DNA of 64,000 nucleotides. It comes from Microbacterium testaceum. Lineage in GTDB: Bacteria; Actinomycetota; Actinomycetes; Actinomycetales; Microbacteriaceae. The notes below the pieces were generated by a model. The model ran no database searches. It was not told the DNA's origin and worked only from the letters and a program-made list of their open reading frames with translations. Location of the stretch: positions 21,795 to 85,794 of the forward strand of contig NZ_LDRT01000021.1 of NCBI RefSeq assembly GCF_001476655.1. The letters are read 5' to 3'. Each line of letters begins with the position of its first letter. Within the stretch, counting starts at the first letter, position 1. The translations under genes were made by a program, and so were the position numbers. Positions 8,287 through 16,991 of this stretch are shown here, piece by piece.

Positions 8287-9086
8287 CGCTCGTCGCGGGG
8301 CGCTTCGGGCGCGTCGGCGCGCGGCGGCTCGGCAGCGGTCGGCTCGGCACCCGTCTGATCGGCCCCGGGCTGCTCCGCCCCCGTGGGCTGCGCGCCGGCG
8401 GCCGCGTCGCGCGAGCCGTCCCGGGGAGCCTGCGGCGTCGGGGGCGGGATCCGCTCGCCGTACCGAGGCGGCTCGTCCTGGGCCGGTGCCGACGCGGGTG
8501 CCGAGGAGCGCGACGCGGACGAGGGCACCGGCGAGCCCGGGGCGATCCGCTCACCGTACTGGGGCGGGGCGTCGTCGACGGCGGCGGTCGGACGCGCGAT
8601 GACCGTGCGCGCGGGTCCCGTGGGTCCCAGCACTCCGCGGGCCTTGTGCAGACTGGTCGCCGCGACGCAGACGTCGTAGTGATCGGCGCTGACCTGCATC
8701 ACCGAGGCGAAGTCGCGGCGACGCCGAATGAGCGAGTAGGTGCCGAGGCTCAGGAGCATGCCGAGAGCCATGCCCACCAGCAGCACGCCGAGGAAGGTCG
8801 CGATCTGTACCGTCGGCTGGCCGAGGACGAAGATGAAGGCGAAGAGCAGTCCGATCATCAGACCGTTCAGCGCCCCCGAACGGGCAGCGGTGGCGTAGCC
8901 GAGCCGGCCCGTGATGCGTTCGATCGAGCGCAGCCCTGTCCCGACGATCGCGATGTCGCGCGCCGGGACTTCGCCCGCGATGAGGGACGACACGGCCTTC
9001 TGCGCCTGCTCGTACGTCGGAAACGACGCGACCTTCTCGCCGACCTCGTCGCGTCCTGCCCCGGATCGCCCCGCCAACATGCTCAT
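8283..9086 (-). CDS. General stress protein 17M-like membrane protein with disordered tail
   Basis: 267 aa. Residues 18-75 (ASFPTYEQAQKAVSSLI, DIAIVGTGL) match the YflT/general stress protein 17M-like fold. Two transmembrane segments follow at about 70-120 (LMIGLLFAFIFVLG and an Ala/Leu/Gly-rich stretch), then a short cytosolic domain ending in SLHKARGVLG. The last 90 residues are Pro/Ala-rich and low complexity and contain two copies of PPxYGERI. Related actinobacterial proteins are often annotated as stress or membrane proteins; the molecular role is unknown. The start ATG lies 6 nt after CAGGAT. It is divergent from the MgtE-N protein gene at 9158. Confidence 0.75.
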   Translation of the reverse strand: MSMLAGRSGAGRDEVGEKVASFPTYEQAQKAVSSLIAGEVPARDIAIVGTGLRSIERITGRLGYATAARSGALNGLMIGLLFAFIFVLGQPTVQIATFLGVLLVGMALGMLLSLGTYSLIRRRRDFASVMQVSADHYDVCVAATSLHKARGVLGPTGPARTVIARPTAAVDDAPPQYGERIAPGSPVPSSASRSSAPASAPAQDEPPRYGERIPPPTPQAPRDGSRDAAAGAQPTGAEQPGADQTGAEPTAAEPPRADAPEAPRDER

Positions 9087-9157
9087 TTCACCATCCTGTC
9101 ACGCGCGGCTGACCGTTCCACCGGTGTTGCATAGGAGGTGCGGACTACGCTGGTCCG

Positions 9158-10477
9158 GTGAGCACGCAAAGGGTATTCGTCGCCCGCTTGGCGGGCTGCA
9201 CGGTGTTCGACCCGGCGGGAGACCGTCTGGGCAAGGTGCGCGACGTCGTGGTGATCTACCGCGCGTCCGCTGCACCGCGCGTCGTGGGGCTCGTCGTCGA
9301 GATTCCCGGGCGCCGACATGTGTTCGTGTCCATCGGACGCGTCACCTCCATCCAGGCCGGTCAGGTCATCACGACCGGCCTCATCAACGTGCGCCGCTTC
9401 CAGCAGCGCGGTGGCGAGGTGCGCGTCATGGCCGAGATGCTCGGGCGTCGCGTGAGCCTCTTCGACGGCTCCGGCAGCGCGGTCATCGAAGACGTCGCGA
9501 TCGAACGCAACCGCCTCGGCGAATGGGATGTCGGGCAGTTGTTCCTCCGCCGTCCCCGCACGAGCGCCTCGCCGTTCGCCAAGGGCCCGACGACCTTCGC
9601 CGCGTGGACCGAGGTGCGCGAGAACCAGACCCCCGGCGAGGCGCAGTCCGCCGAGCAGTTGGTCGCGACGTACTCCGAACTCAAGCCGGCGGACCTCGCC
9701 AACACCCTCCTCGACCTCCCCGAGGAGCGCCTCATCGAGGTCGCCGAAGAGCTCAGCGACGACCGCCTCGCCGACGCCCTCGAAGAGATGCCCGAGGACG
9801 AGCAGGTCCACATCCTCGAGCAGCTCGGTGACGAGCGCGCCGCCGACATCCTGGATGCCATGGAGCCCGACGACGCGGCCGACCTCCTCGGTCAGCTGCC
9901 GGAGTCGCGCTCGGAACAGCTCCTCGACCTCATGGAGCCCGAGGAAGCCGACGACGTCCGCGCGCTCCTCCAGTACGGCCCCGACACGGCCGGCGGTCTC
10001 ATGACGCCGGAGCCGATCGTGCTGTCGGCGGATGCCACCGTGGCCGAGGCCCTGGCCCTCATCCGCCGGCACGAGCTGCACCCCGCCCTCGCGGCATCCG
10101 TGTTCATCACCCTCCCGCCCTACGAGACGCCGACCGGGCGCCTCCTGGGGACGGTGCACTTCCAGCGCATGCTGCGCTACCCGCCGCACGAGCGCCTTGG
10201 CGCGATCATCGACGACACGCTCGAGCCGGTGCCCGCCGACGCCACGGCCGCCGAGGTCGCGCGCCTCCTCGCCAGCTACAACCTCGTGTCGCTCCCCGTC
10301 ATCGATCAGGCGCACCGTCTCGTCGGCTGCGTCAGCGTCGACGACGTTCTCGACTACCTCCTGCCGGACGACTGGCGCACGCACGACAGCGATGATCCGA
10401 CGCCCAAGGTCACCCTCAGACCGACCGCGACCCAGAGCATCCCTGTCCAGACCCCACCGACCCCGAGGAGGCGCTGA
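9158..10477 (+). CDS. PRC-barrel / MgtE-N / tandem CBS protein without a channel domain
   Basis: 439 aa, soluble. Residues 1-135 contain two PRC-barrel-like halves (GCTVFDPAGDRLGKVRDVVV and a second GRRVSLFDGSG copy). Residues about 160-290 are the MgtE intracellular N-domain, with repeated LLDLPEERL, EEMPEDEQV and MEPDDAADLLGQL helices. Two CBS motifs follow (MTPEPIVLSADATVAEAL; LVSLPVIDQAHRLVG). The transmembrane part of real MgtE transporters is absent, so this is probably a Mg2+ or nucleotide sensor. GTG lies 6 nt after TACGCT. It overlaps the DUF1003 gene by 1 nt, and a GAGGAGG site for that gene lies inside its end. Confidence 0.87.
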   Translation: MSTQRVFVARLAGCTVFDPAGDRLGKVRDVVVIYRASAAPRVVGLVVEIPGRRHVFVSIGRVTSIQAGQVITTGLINVRRFQQRGGEVRVMAEMLGRRVSLFDGSGSAVIEDVAIERNRLGEWDVGQLFLRRPRTSASPFAKGPTTFAAWTEVRENQTPGEAQSAEQLVATYSELKPADLANTLLDLPEERLIEVAEELSDDRLADALEEMPEDEQVHILEQLGDERAADILDAMEPDDAADLLGQLPESRSEQLLDLMEPEEADDVRALLQYGPDTAGGLMTPEPIVLSADATVAEALALIRRHELHPALAASVFITLPPYETPTGRLLGTVHFQRMLRYPPHERLGAIIDDTLEPVPADATAAEVARLLASYNLVSLPVIDQAHRLVGCVSVDDVLDYLLPDDWRTHDSDDPTPKVTLRPTATQSIPVQTPPTPRRR

Positions 10478-11004
10478 TGGCACGCAACAACAAAACGCCC
10501 GCCCTCGATGCGCCCCGCGGGCGCACCGGCGTCCTCGCCCCGCGCGCGCCGCAGCCCTCACGCGACCGCTTCGGACGTTTCACCGAGTGGGTCGCCCGCG
10601 CGATGGGGACGCCGACCTTCCTGCTGTCGTTGACCCTGTTCTGCGTGATCTGGATGGGGTGGAACTCGATCGCCCCCGACGAGCTGCGCTTCGACTCCGC
10701 CGCGATCGGCTTCACCGCGCTGACGCTCGTTCTGTCACTGCAGGCGTCGTACGCCGCTCCCCTGATCCTGCTCGCGCAGAACCGTCAGGACGACCGCGAC
10801 CGCGTGCAGATCGAGCAGGACCGCCAGCGCGCCGAGCGCAATCTCGCCGACACCGAGTACCTCGCCCGTGAGATCGTCGCCCTGCGCATGGCCGTTCGCG
10901 ATCTGACCGAAGAGGTCATCACGAAGGACACGTTGCGTGCCGAGCTGCGCGCCGCTCTCCAGCGTCTCGACGAGAGCGACGAGCCGTCTCGGTCCGCGTC
11001 GTGA
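10477..11004 (+). CDS. DUF1003 family membrane protein
   Basis: 175 aa. The N-terminus is basic and Pro-rich, then FTEWVARAMGTPTFLLSLTL begins the first of two transmembrane segments separated by a short loop (about residues 45-95), and SYAAPLILLAQNRQDDRDR is the DUF1003 hallmark. A long charged C-terminal coiled coil (EQDRQRAERNLADTEYLAR) should be cytosolic. Function is unknown; in actinobacteria the family is consistently found beside MgtE-N/CBS proteins, as here, so a part in a Mg2+-sensing or transport complex is a fair inference. A clear GAGGAGG site precedes the ATG, and the stop overlaps the mrp start by 4 nt. Confidence 0.88.
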   Translation: MARNNKTPALDAPRGRTGVLAPRAPQPSRDRFGRFTEWVARAMGTPTFLLSLTLFCVIWMGWNSIAPDELRFDSAAIGFTALTLVLSLQASYAAPLILLAQNRQDDRDRVQIEQDRQRAERNLADTEYLAREIVALRMAVRDLTEEVITKDTLRAELRAALQRLDESDEPSRSAS

Positions 11005-12155
11005 CCGTCGACCTCGCCGAGCGGGTGCGTGCCGCCGTCGCGGCCGTCACCGACCCCGAGCTGCGCCGCCCCCTCGGCGAGCTCGACATGGTGCGCGACA
11101 TCGACGTCCACGGCACGACCGCGGCCGTCGGGATCGCCCTTACCATCGTGGGATGCCCCGCGGCCGATCGGATCGAACGAGATGTCCGGGATGCCGCGGC
11201 GTCGGTCGCCGGGATCGACGCCGTCGACGTGCGCGTCGGCGTCATGTCGCCCGACGAGCGCAAGGCTCTGACCGAGAAGCTCCGCGGCGGGCGGGCGAAG
11301 CGCGAGATGCCCTTCGGCCCCGACTCGCTCACGCGGGTGATCGCCGTGACGAGCGGCAAGGGCGGTGTCGGCAAGTCGACGCTGACCGCGAACCTCGCTG
11401 TCGCGCTCGCAGCGCGCGGCCTGCGCGTCGGTCTCGTCGACGCCGACGTCCACGGCTTCTCGATCCCCGGCCTTCTCGGACTGATCGACGCAGACGGCCT
11501 CCCCCCGGCCCCGACTCGCATCGACGACTTGATCCTGCCGCCGGTCGCGTACGGCGTGAAGGTGATCTCGATCGGCATGTTCCTGCGACGACCCGGAGCG
11601 GATGCCGCGGGCGCGGTCGCGTGGCGGGGCCCGATGCTCCACCGCACCGTGCAGCAGTTCCTCACGGACGTGTTCTTCGGCGACCTGGATGTGCTGCTGC
11701 TCGACATGCCCCCCGGGACGGGTGACGTCGCGATCTCGGTGGGACAGCTGCTCCCCCACGCCGATGTGCTGGTCGTGACCACTCCGCAGGCTGCCGCCTC
11801 CGAGGTCGCGGTACGGTCGGGCACGGTGGCCCGACAGACGGGTCAGCGCGTGATCGGCGTCGTCGAGAACATGTCCGCGATGACCCTGCCGGACGGAACC
11901 GCTCTCGACCTGTTCGGCTCCGGTGGAGGCGAGGCGGTGGCGCGCGCTCTGTCGACCGAGGGCGACGACGTCCCGCTCCTGGCATCCGTCCCCCTCAGCC
12001 CCGCTCTGCGCGGCGGAGGCGACGAGGGTCGACCCGTCGTGCTCACCTCTCCCGATGACCCGGCGTCACGGGCCATCGACGCCGCCGCCGCCGTTCTCGC
12101 CCGCAACCCGCGCGGTCTCGCCGGACGCGCGCTCCGGGTCACTCCCTCGGTCTGA
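11001..12155 (+). CDS. mrp: Mrp/NBP35-type P-loop ATPase, Fe-S cluster carrier-like
   Basis: 384 aa. An N-terminal MIP18/DUF59 domain (about 1-95, starting AVTDPELRRPLGELDMV) is fused to a deviant-Walker P-loop ATPase. TSGKGGVGKST is the Walker A motif with the signature lysine, and LLDMPPGTGDVAISVGQ is switch II. Relatives bind and transfer Fe-S clusters. The usual CPxC pair after VENMS is missing: this protein reads VVENMSAMTLPDGTALDLFG, so a bridging cluster of the canonical kind cannot form there. It is the last gene of the MgtE-N/DUF1003/mrp unit and is convergent with tatB. Confidence 0.92.
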   Translation: MTVDLAERVRAAVAAVTDPELRRPLGELDMVRDIDVHGTTAAVGIALTIVGCPAADRIERDVRDAAASVAGIDAVDVRVGVMSPDERKALTEKLRGGRAKREMPFGPDSLTRVIAVTSGKGGVGKSTLTANLAVALAARGLRVGLVDADVHGFSIPGLLGLIDADGLPPAPTRIDDLILPPVAYGVKVISIGMFLRRPGADAAGAVAWRGPMLHRTVQQFLTDVFFGDLDVLLLDMPPGTGDVAISVGQLLPHADVLVVTTPQAAASEVAVRSGTVARQTGQRVIGVVENMSAMTLPDGTALDLFGSGGGEAVARALSTEGDDVPLLASVPLSPALRGGGDEGRPVVLTSPDDPASRAIDAAAAVLARNPRGLAGRALRVTPSV

Positions 12156-12180
12156 GGCGTCCGGCACGAGAGGGCCGGAG

Positions 12181-12561
12181 TCAGGTCGACTCGTCGTCGA
12201 ACGGGGGAACCGAACCGGGAACGAACGGGGGCTTCGCCGGTTCGACCCGCGCGGCGGCCTCGGCAGCCGCGGCCGCGCCGGCCGCGCGCATCGTCGCCGT
12301 GGGCGTGTCGTCGAGGAGGGCCTCGCGGATGATACGGCGAGGGTCGTACTGCCGAGGGTCGAGCTTGCGCCAATCGACATCGTCGAACTCGGGACCCATC
12401 TCTTCGCGCATGCGGGATTTCGCACCCTGCAGCGTCTCTCTGGCGCGGCGCGTGAACTTCGCGAGGGCCTCGGCGTACTTGGGCAGACGCTCCGGGCCGA
12501 TGACGAGTGCGGCGACCACACCGATCAGCATGAGCTTCTCGATAGTGAGCCCGAAGAACAT
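12181..12561 (-). CDS. tatB: Twin-arginine translocase subunit TatB
   Basis: 126 aa. A single N-terminal membrane helix (LTIEKLMLIGVVAALVIG) leads into the conserved GPERLPKYAE turn and an amphipathic helix (LAKFTRRARETLQGAKSRM), the TatA/B family plan. The protein is longer than TatA and its C-terminal half is charged and then Ala/Pro-rich, which favours TatB, the receptor component for folded Tat substrates. The ATG lies 6 nt after TAATCT, so it is probably leaderless. Tat partner genes are not in the window. Confidence 0.88.
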   Translation of the reverse strand: MFFGLTIEKLMLIGVVAALVIGPERLPKYAEALAKFTRRARETLQGAKSRMREEMGPEFDDVDWRKLDPRQYDPRRIIREALLDDTPTATMRAAGAAAAAEAAARVEPAKPPFVPGSVPPFDDEST

Positions 12562-12632
12562 GAGTTCAGATTACCCGCCGCGCCTCGGCCTCCGGCACGA
12601 CCCCGCCCTCTAGCCTGGGCACGGAGGTCCAG

Positions 12633-13271
12633 GTGAGCGGTTATGAGGCGAACGAACGGTTCGTGCAGGAGTCGACGGTGGAGCCGGAGCACATCGCCCG
12701 GGCTCGAGCGCACGCGCTCGAGCTGGGTGCAGCCCCGATCAGCCCCGCGGTCGGTGCGCAGACCGCGCTTCTGGCTGCGGCGACGCGGGCGCTGAACGTC
12801 GTCGAGGTCGGCACCGGCGGTGGGGTGTCCGGTCTGTGGTTGCTGCACGGTTCACCCCGCGCGACACTCACCACGATCGACAGCGAGCCGGAGCACCTCG
12901 GTGCGGCCCGTGCTGCGTTCGCCGATGCGCGGATTCCCGCGGCCCGCGCCCGATTCATCACGGGCCGTGCCTCCGAGGTCCTCCCCCGTATGAACGAGGC
13001 GTCGTACGACATCGTCTTCATCGACGCCGACCCCGACGGCGTCATCGAGTACGTCGAGCACGGCTTGCGCCTCGTCCGCGCGGGCGGAACCGTCCTCATT
13101 CCGCGCGTGCTCGCCGGCGGGGCGGTCGCCGACCCGGTACGCCGCGACGCCGTCACGACGGCCTACCGCTCCCTGATCCAGGAGGTCCAGGCTTCACCCG
13201 CGGTCTTCGGTGCCCTCTCGACCACAGGCGAAGGCCTCCTGCAGCTGACCACGGTGGCACGGACGCCCTGA
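12633..13271 (+). CDS. Class I SAM-dependent O-methyltransferase
   Basis: 212 aa. The Rossmann SAM-binding motif VVEVGTGGGVSGLWL is at about residues 52-66, motif II around TTIDSEPEHL, and VFIDADPDG is the acidic metal/substrate motif of the catechol- and caffeoyl-CoA-type O-methyltransferase family (PF01596-like). The acceptor is unknown. GTG 12633 has GGAGG 8 nt upstream (ACGGAGGTCCAG). It is divergent from tatB and ends at a strong hairpin shared with the DUF3117 gene. Mycobacterial relatives of this family lie in the same tatB-mrp neighbourhood. Confidence 0.88.
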   Translation: MSGYEANERFVQESTVEPEHIARARAHALELGAAPISPAVGAQTALLAAATRALNVVEVGTGGGVSGLWLLHGSPRATLTTIDSEPEHLGAARAAFADARIPAARARFITGRASEVLPRMNEASYDIVFIDADPDGVIEYVEHGLRLVRAGGTVLIPRVLAGGAVADPVRRDAVTTAYRSLIQEVQASPAVFGALSTTGEGLLQLTTVARTP

Positions 13272-13310
13272 GGGGGCCTCGCCCCGCGGTTCACCATCGA
13301 CGCCCCGGCG

Positions 13311-13343
13311 TTCACCCCGACAGAAGGTTCACCCCGACAGAAG
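13311..13343. repeat. Tandem 17-bp direct repeat
   Basis: TTCACCCCGACAGAAG occurs twice, at 13311-13326 and 13328-13343, separated by one G. It lies between the methyltransferase stop and the terminator stem and overlaps the base of that stem. It looks like a local slippage duplication. Confidence 0.8.
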
Positions 13344-13377
13344 AAGGCCGGCCCCGAGGGGACCGGCCTTCTTCTGT
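13337..13377. terminator. Bidirectional hairpin between convergent genes
   Basis: ACAGAAGAAGGCCGG pairs exactly with CCGGCCTTCTTCTGT around a short CCCCGAGGGGA core that can pair further. The stem ends in T-rich sequence on one side and A-rich on the other, so it should stop transcription from both the methyltransferase (+) and DUF3117 (-) genes. Confidence 0.85.
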
Positions 13378-13386
13378 GAGGATGCA

Positions 13387-13560
13387 TCAAGATGCGTTGA
13401 CGACACCACCGAGCACGTCGTGAAGTTCCTTCGCCTCGGCATCGTTCACCGAGACGACGAGTCGCCCGCCCCCCTCGAGCGGCACGCGCACGATGATCAG
13501 CCGGCCCTCCTTCACGGCCTCCATCGGTCCGTCACCGGTTCGCGGCTTCATGGCTGCCAT
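13387..13560 (-). CDS. DUF3117 family small protein
   Basis: 57 aa. KPRTGDGPMEAVKEGR followed by VRVPLEGGGRLVVSV and a C-terminal helix is the actinobacterial DUF3117 family, whose members are usually about 55-75 residues. Function unknown. I placed the start at the ATG at 13560 because a GGGG-rich ribosome site (GAAAAGGGGG) stands 6 nt upstream and the family begins there; an earlier in-frame codon would add 24 unrelated residues. It ends at the bidirectional hairpin shared with the methyltransferase gene. Confidence 0.92.
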   Translation of the reverse strand: MAAMKPRTGDGPMEAVKEGRLIIVRVPLEGGGRLVVSVNDAEAKELHDVLGGVVNAS

Positions 13561-13653
13561 CGCGGCCCCCTTTTCGTCGTTGGTCTCCTGACAGTTTACC
13601 GGTAGCGCGCGCGGCGCGTCGTCGCACGCCACGCGCGCCCGATCGGCATCCGT

Positions 13654-14877
13654 TCAGGGAATCTGCCAGTACGTGTTCCCGAGTGCGTACATGTTGTAGA
13701 TCCACCACCACTGCCCCAGCAGCGCGAGGGCCAGAACGCCGAGGCGCCAGCCCGTCGAGCGCGGCACGGCGAGCGCGCCCCACAGCGGTGACACGGGCAG
13801 AAGCAACCGGAAGATGCTCGACTGCGGGAAGAACACGAGCAGCAGGTAGATCAGATAGCTCGCCGACCACAGCCGGATCTCGATGCCGAGACGCCGGACC
13901 GGGCGAAGGAGGAGGAGCGCGAGGGCGATCCCGACGACGAGGAGCACGAGCGCGACGTACCCCGTCCACGGGCCGAGCCCCCACTGCGTGAACCAGAAGG
14001 CCGCGGCCTGCACGAAGCCCTCGAGAGGAACGAAGTGACCGCTCGCGTCGGCGATCCAGTTGCGGCGCCAGGCCAGCTCCGTCGCGAGGTACGCCCCCGA
14101 GTCGCCCGTCGTCAGACCCGCGACCGCCTGCCAGGCGAACCCGACGACGACGCTGACCATCCCGAGCACGACGATGTGGACGACCTCACGACGCGAGAGG
14201 GGGTCACCGTGACGTCGGAAGAATCGATGGATGCCGTAAAGGCCGAGGAAGAGGGCGAAGGCCAGGATTCCGGGGCGGGTGAACCCCATCGCCGGGATGA
14301 GGACGTACAGCCATCCCCACCGTCGCCTCTGGACGCACCGGAGAGCGATGAAGAGCAGCAGCAAGAAGAGAGACTCCGCATACCCCACCTGGAACATCGC
14401 CGCCAGCGGCCCCGCCGCGAAGAAGACGACCGCCCAGGTAGCCGCGGAATCTCCCAGGCGATCACGCAGCAGCGCGTGGAGCGCAAGGCTCGCGCCGTAT
14501 CCGGACACGAGGGCGATCGTCACGCCGCCCGCACCCCACGAGCCCAGGAAGCTGCCGAGACCCGCCGACAGGTACGGATAGACCGGGAGGAACGCCCAGG
14601 CATTCTCCGCCACGGCCCCCGTCGCGTTCACGGGAAGAACCGACGGGTAGCCCGACACCGCCGCGAGCCAGTACCACTGCGCGTCCCAGCCAAGGGCGAA
14701 CTGACCGAGCGCGGGTGCCACACCGAACCTCGACGTCGGTCCGGAGAGCCCCGACGCGAGGAGGAAGAAGATCGTCGTGACGACGCGCGCCGCGACGTAA
14801 ATGAGGGCGATGCGCGCCGCCACGGGCAGACGCGCCCACCCCCGGAGGGTTCCGGATGCCGCAGCCTCGGCGGTCAC
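13654..14877 (-). CDS. Polytopic membrane protein, PIG-V/Gpi18-like mannosyltransferase family
   Basis: 407 aa with about ten hydrophobic segments. GWDAQWYWLAAVSGYP in the first extracytoplasmic loop carries the Asp-rich turn expected of GT-C glycosyltransferases, and LPVYPYLSAGL, QVGYAESLFLLLLF and FTRPGILAFALFL match the COG5542 (PIG-V/Gpi18-related) pattern. It probably transfers a sugar from a polyprenyl-phosphate donor on the outer membrane face; acceptor unknown. GTG 14877 overlaps the dapE stop by 4 nt, so it is read in the same transcript; further upstream in-frame codons lie inside dapE. Confidence 0.78.
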   Translation of the reverse strand: MTAEAAASGTLRGWARLPVAARIALIYVAARVVTTIFFLLASGLSGPTSRFGVAPALGQFALGWDAQWYWLAAVSGYPSVLPVNATGAVAENAWAFLPVYPYLSAGLGSFLGSWGAGGVTIALVSGYGASLALHALLRDRLGDSAATWAVVFFAAGPLAAMFQVGYAESLFLLLLFIALRCVQRRRWGWLYVLIPAMGFTRPGILAFALFLGLYGIHRFFRRHGDPLSRREVVHIVVLGMVSVVVGFAWQAVAGLTTGDSGAYLATELAWRRNWIADASGHFVPLEGFVQAAAFWFTQWGLGPWTGYVALVLLVVGIALALLLLRPVRRLGIEIRLWSASYLIYLLLVFFPQSSIFRLLLPVSPLWGALAVPRSTGWRLGVLALALLGQWWWIYNMYALGNTYWQIP

Positions 14878-15950
14878 GAACCGCTCAGCCACGCGCGCAG
14901 TCCACGCTCGACGGCATCGATCTGCGCCACCGGGACCCGCTCCTCGTCGTGGTGGGCGAGATGCGGGTCGCCGGGGCCGTAGTTGACGGCCGGGATGCCG
15001 AGGGCCGAGAACCGAGCGACATCCGTCCACCCGTACTTCGGTTTCGGGGTCGCACCGACCGCGGCCACGAACTCCTGAGCCAGCGGCGCGTCGAGACCCG
15101 GTCGCGCGCCTTCGGCGATGTCGACGATCTCGACGTCGAAGCCGGTGAAGACGTCGCGGACGACACGTTCGGCGCCCGCGGCGTCTCGGCTCGGCGCGAA
15201 GCGGTAGTTGACCTCGACCTCGCAGGCATCCGGAATCACGTTGCCCGCGACGCCACCGACGATCTTCACCGCGTTCAGGCCTTCACGGTAGAGCAGTCCG
15301 TCGACCTCGATCTCGCGAGCGCGGTACTCCGCGAGACGCGCCAGGATCGGAGCCGCCTTGTGGATCGCGTTCTCGCCGATCCAGGAGCGGGCGCTGTGCG
15401 CACGGACGCCGTCGGTGCGCACGATCGCACGCAGCGTGCCGTTGCACCCGCCCTCGACCTCGCCGTTGCTCGGCTCGCCCAGGATCGCGAAGTCGCCGAC
15501 GAAGAGATCGGGTCGGTTCCGCGCCAGGCGACCGAGGCCGTTGAGGGAGGAGTCGACTTCTTCGTGGTCATACCACATCCAGGTGATGTCGACCGCGGGG
15601 GCGACCAGCTCGGCGGCGAGCTTGAGCTGCACCGCGACGCCGGCCTTCATGTCGACCGTCCCGCGGCCCCAGAGGAACGCCTCCCCCTCGATCTCGCGGT
15701 CTTCGACCGGCAGGTTGCGGTTGATGGGGACGGTGTCGATGTGCCCTGCGATGACGACCCGGCGCTGCCGACCGAGGTTCGTCCGCGCCACGATCGTGTC
15801 GCCGTCACGGATGACCTCGAGGTGGTCGTGGTCGGTCAGGGCGAGGGCGATGGCGTCCGCGAGCGTCGTCTCGTCTCCGGAGACGCTCGGGATGTCGCAG
15901 ATGGCGCGCGTGAGGTCGAGAGAAGAGGACGAGAGATCGAGCGGGGACAT
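14874..15950 (-). CDS. dapE: Succinyl-diaminopimelate desuccinylase
   Basis: 358 aa, M20 metallopeptidase family. Cleaves N-succinyl-LL-diaminopimelate to LL-diaminopimelate and succinate for lysine and peptidoglycan synthesis. Visible metal/catalytic motifs: AGHIDTVP (His, catalytic Asp), GRGTVDMKAG (bridging Asp), YDHEEVDSS (general base Glu and metal Glu), and GPGDPHLAHHDEE (C-terminal His). The dimerisation domain lies between. The ATG at 15950 sits 7 nt after TAGGAT; a GTG two codons upstream is possible but fits less well. Divergent from dapD across a 44-bp promoter region, so the two pathway steps are co-located. Confidence 0.95.
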   Translation of the reverse strand: MSPLDLSSSSLDLTRAICDIPSVSGDETTLADAIALALTDHDHLEVIRDGDTIVARTNLGRQRRVVIAGHIDTVPINRNLPVEDREIEGEAFLWGRGTVDMKAGVAVQLKLAAELVAPAVDITWMWYDHEEVDSSLNGLGRLARNRPDLFVGDFAILGEPSNGEVEGGCNGTLRAIVRTDGVRAHSARSWIGENAIHKAAPILARLAEYRAREIEVDGLLYREGLNAVKIVGGVAGNVIPDACEVEVNYRFAPSRDAAGAERVVRDVFTGFDVEIVDIAEGARPGLDAPLAQEFVAAVGATPKPKYGWTDVARFSALGIPAVNYGPGDPHLAHHDEERVPVAQIDAVERGLRAWLSGS

Positions 15951-15994
15951 GCCCACGATCCTATCGATCGGGCCACCGCCGGTAGCCTGGAGCA

Positions 15995-16906
15995 GTGAGT
16001 AACGAACGACGAATCAGCGGTGCCGGACTCTCGACGATCGCCGAGGGAGGCACGGTGCTGGACGCCTGGTTCCCGCACCCCGTGCGGGGCGACGACGCCG
16101 CGATCTCCGCGGATCTGACGGCCCAGGCGGTCCCCGACGAGCGCCGCAACGTCCGCGTCGAGACGGTGGCACTGACGATCGACGTCGACGCGGCCCCCGC
16201 GTCCACCGCCGACGCCTACCTGCGCCTGCACGCGCTCTCGCACCTGCTCGTGCGTCCCAACGAGATCAACCTCGACGGGATCTTCGGGCACCTGCCCAAC
16301 GTCGCCTGGACGAACGCCGGCCCGATGCTCCCCGACGACGCCGCGCGCCTGCTCCCGCAGCTGAAGCGACACGGCATCCAGCTCCAGGGACTCGACAAGT
16401 TCCCGCGCCTCACCGACTACGTCCTGCCCGCGGGGGTGCGCATCGCCGACGCCTCGCGCGTGCGCCTGGGCGCGCACCTCTCCCCCGGCACGACCGTGAT
16501 GCACGAGGGCTTCGTCAACTTCAACGCGGGCACGCTCGGCTCCTCGATGATCGAGGGCCGCGTCTCGCAGGGCGTCGTGATCGGCGACGGCACCGACATC
16601 GGCGGCGGAGCCTCGATCATGGGGACGTTGTCGGGCGGCGGGACGCACCGCGTCTCGATCGGGGCGCGCACGCTGCTCGGGGCGAACGCCGGCGTCGGCA
16701 TCTCGCTCGGCGACGACTGCGTGGTCGAGGCGGGCCTCTATGTGACGGCCGGCACGAAGGTGAAGGTCGGCGACGAGACGGTGAAGGCCGGCGAGCTGTC
16801 GGGGCGCGACGGCATCCTGTTCCGCCGCAACTCCCTCACCGGTGCCGTCGAGGCGTCGGCACGCGCCGGCGTGGGCGTGACGCTGAACGAGGCCCTGCAC
16901 GCCTGA
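15995..16906 (+). CDS. dapD: Tetrahydrodipicolinate N-succinyltransferase
   Basis: 303 aa. Succinylates tetrahydrodipicolinate with succinyl-CoA, the entry step of the succinylase branch completed by dapC (27780) and dapE (14874) here. The C-terminal half is a left-handed beta-helix of hexapeptide repeats ([55 protein letters not shown]). The N-terminal half is the actinobacterial DapD domain with [20 protein letters not shown]. The GTG start is 6 nt after TAGCCT, a leaderless signal. It ends 7 nt before a 67-bp palindromic repeat. Confidence 0.95.
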   Translation: MSNERRISGAGLSTIAEGGTVLDAWFPHPVRGDDAAISADLTAQAVPDERRNVRVETVALTIDVDAAPASTADAYLRLHALSHLLVRPNEINLDGIFGHLPNVAWTNAGPMLPDDAARLLPQLKRHGIQLQGLDKFPRLTDYVLPAGVRIADASRVRLGAHLSPGTTVMHEGFVNFNAGTLGSSMIEGRVSQGVVIGDGTDIGGGASIMGTLSGGGTHRVSIGARTLLGANAGVGISLGDDCVVEAGLYVTAGTKVKVGDETVKAGELSGRDGILFRRNSLTGAVEASARAGVGVTLNEALHA

Positions 16907-16913
16907 GACCTCT

Positions 16914-16980
16914 CGATAAGCGCCGTCCCTGTCGAGACTCGCGCCCTCACCGCGTGTTTCGACGCGGAGGGCGTTTCTCG
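16914..16980. repeat. 67-bp palindromic repeat, copy A
   Basis: Imperfect inverted repeat running from CGATAAGCGCC to GGCGTTTCTCG, with inner arms around TGTCGAGACTCGCG and CGCGTGTTTCGACGCG. It is exactly as long as copies B, C and D and is the most diverged at its ends. It lies between the dapD stop and the ddaH stop (convergent genes) and could also act as a terminator. Confidence 0.85.
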
Positions 16981-16991
16981 CGCCGGGAGCG

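Noticed and set aside
9158..10477. Calling this a magnesium transporter
   Set aside because: Only the cytosolic MgtE N-domain and CBS modules are present; there is no membrane domain.
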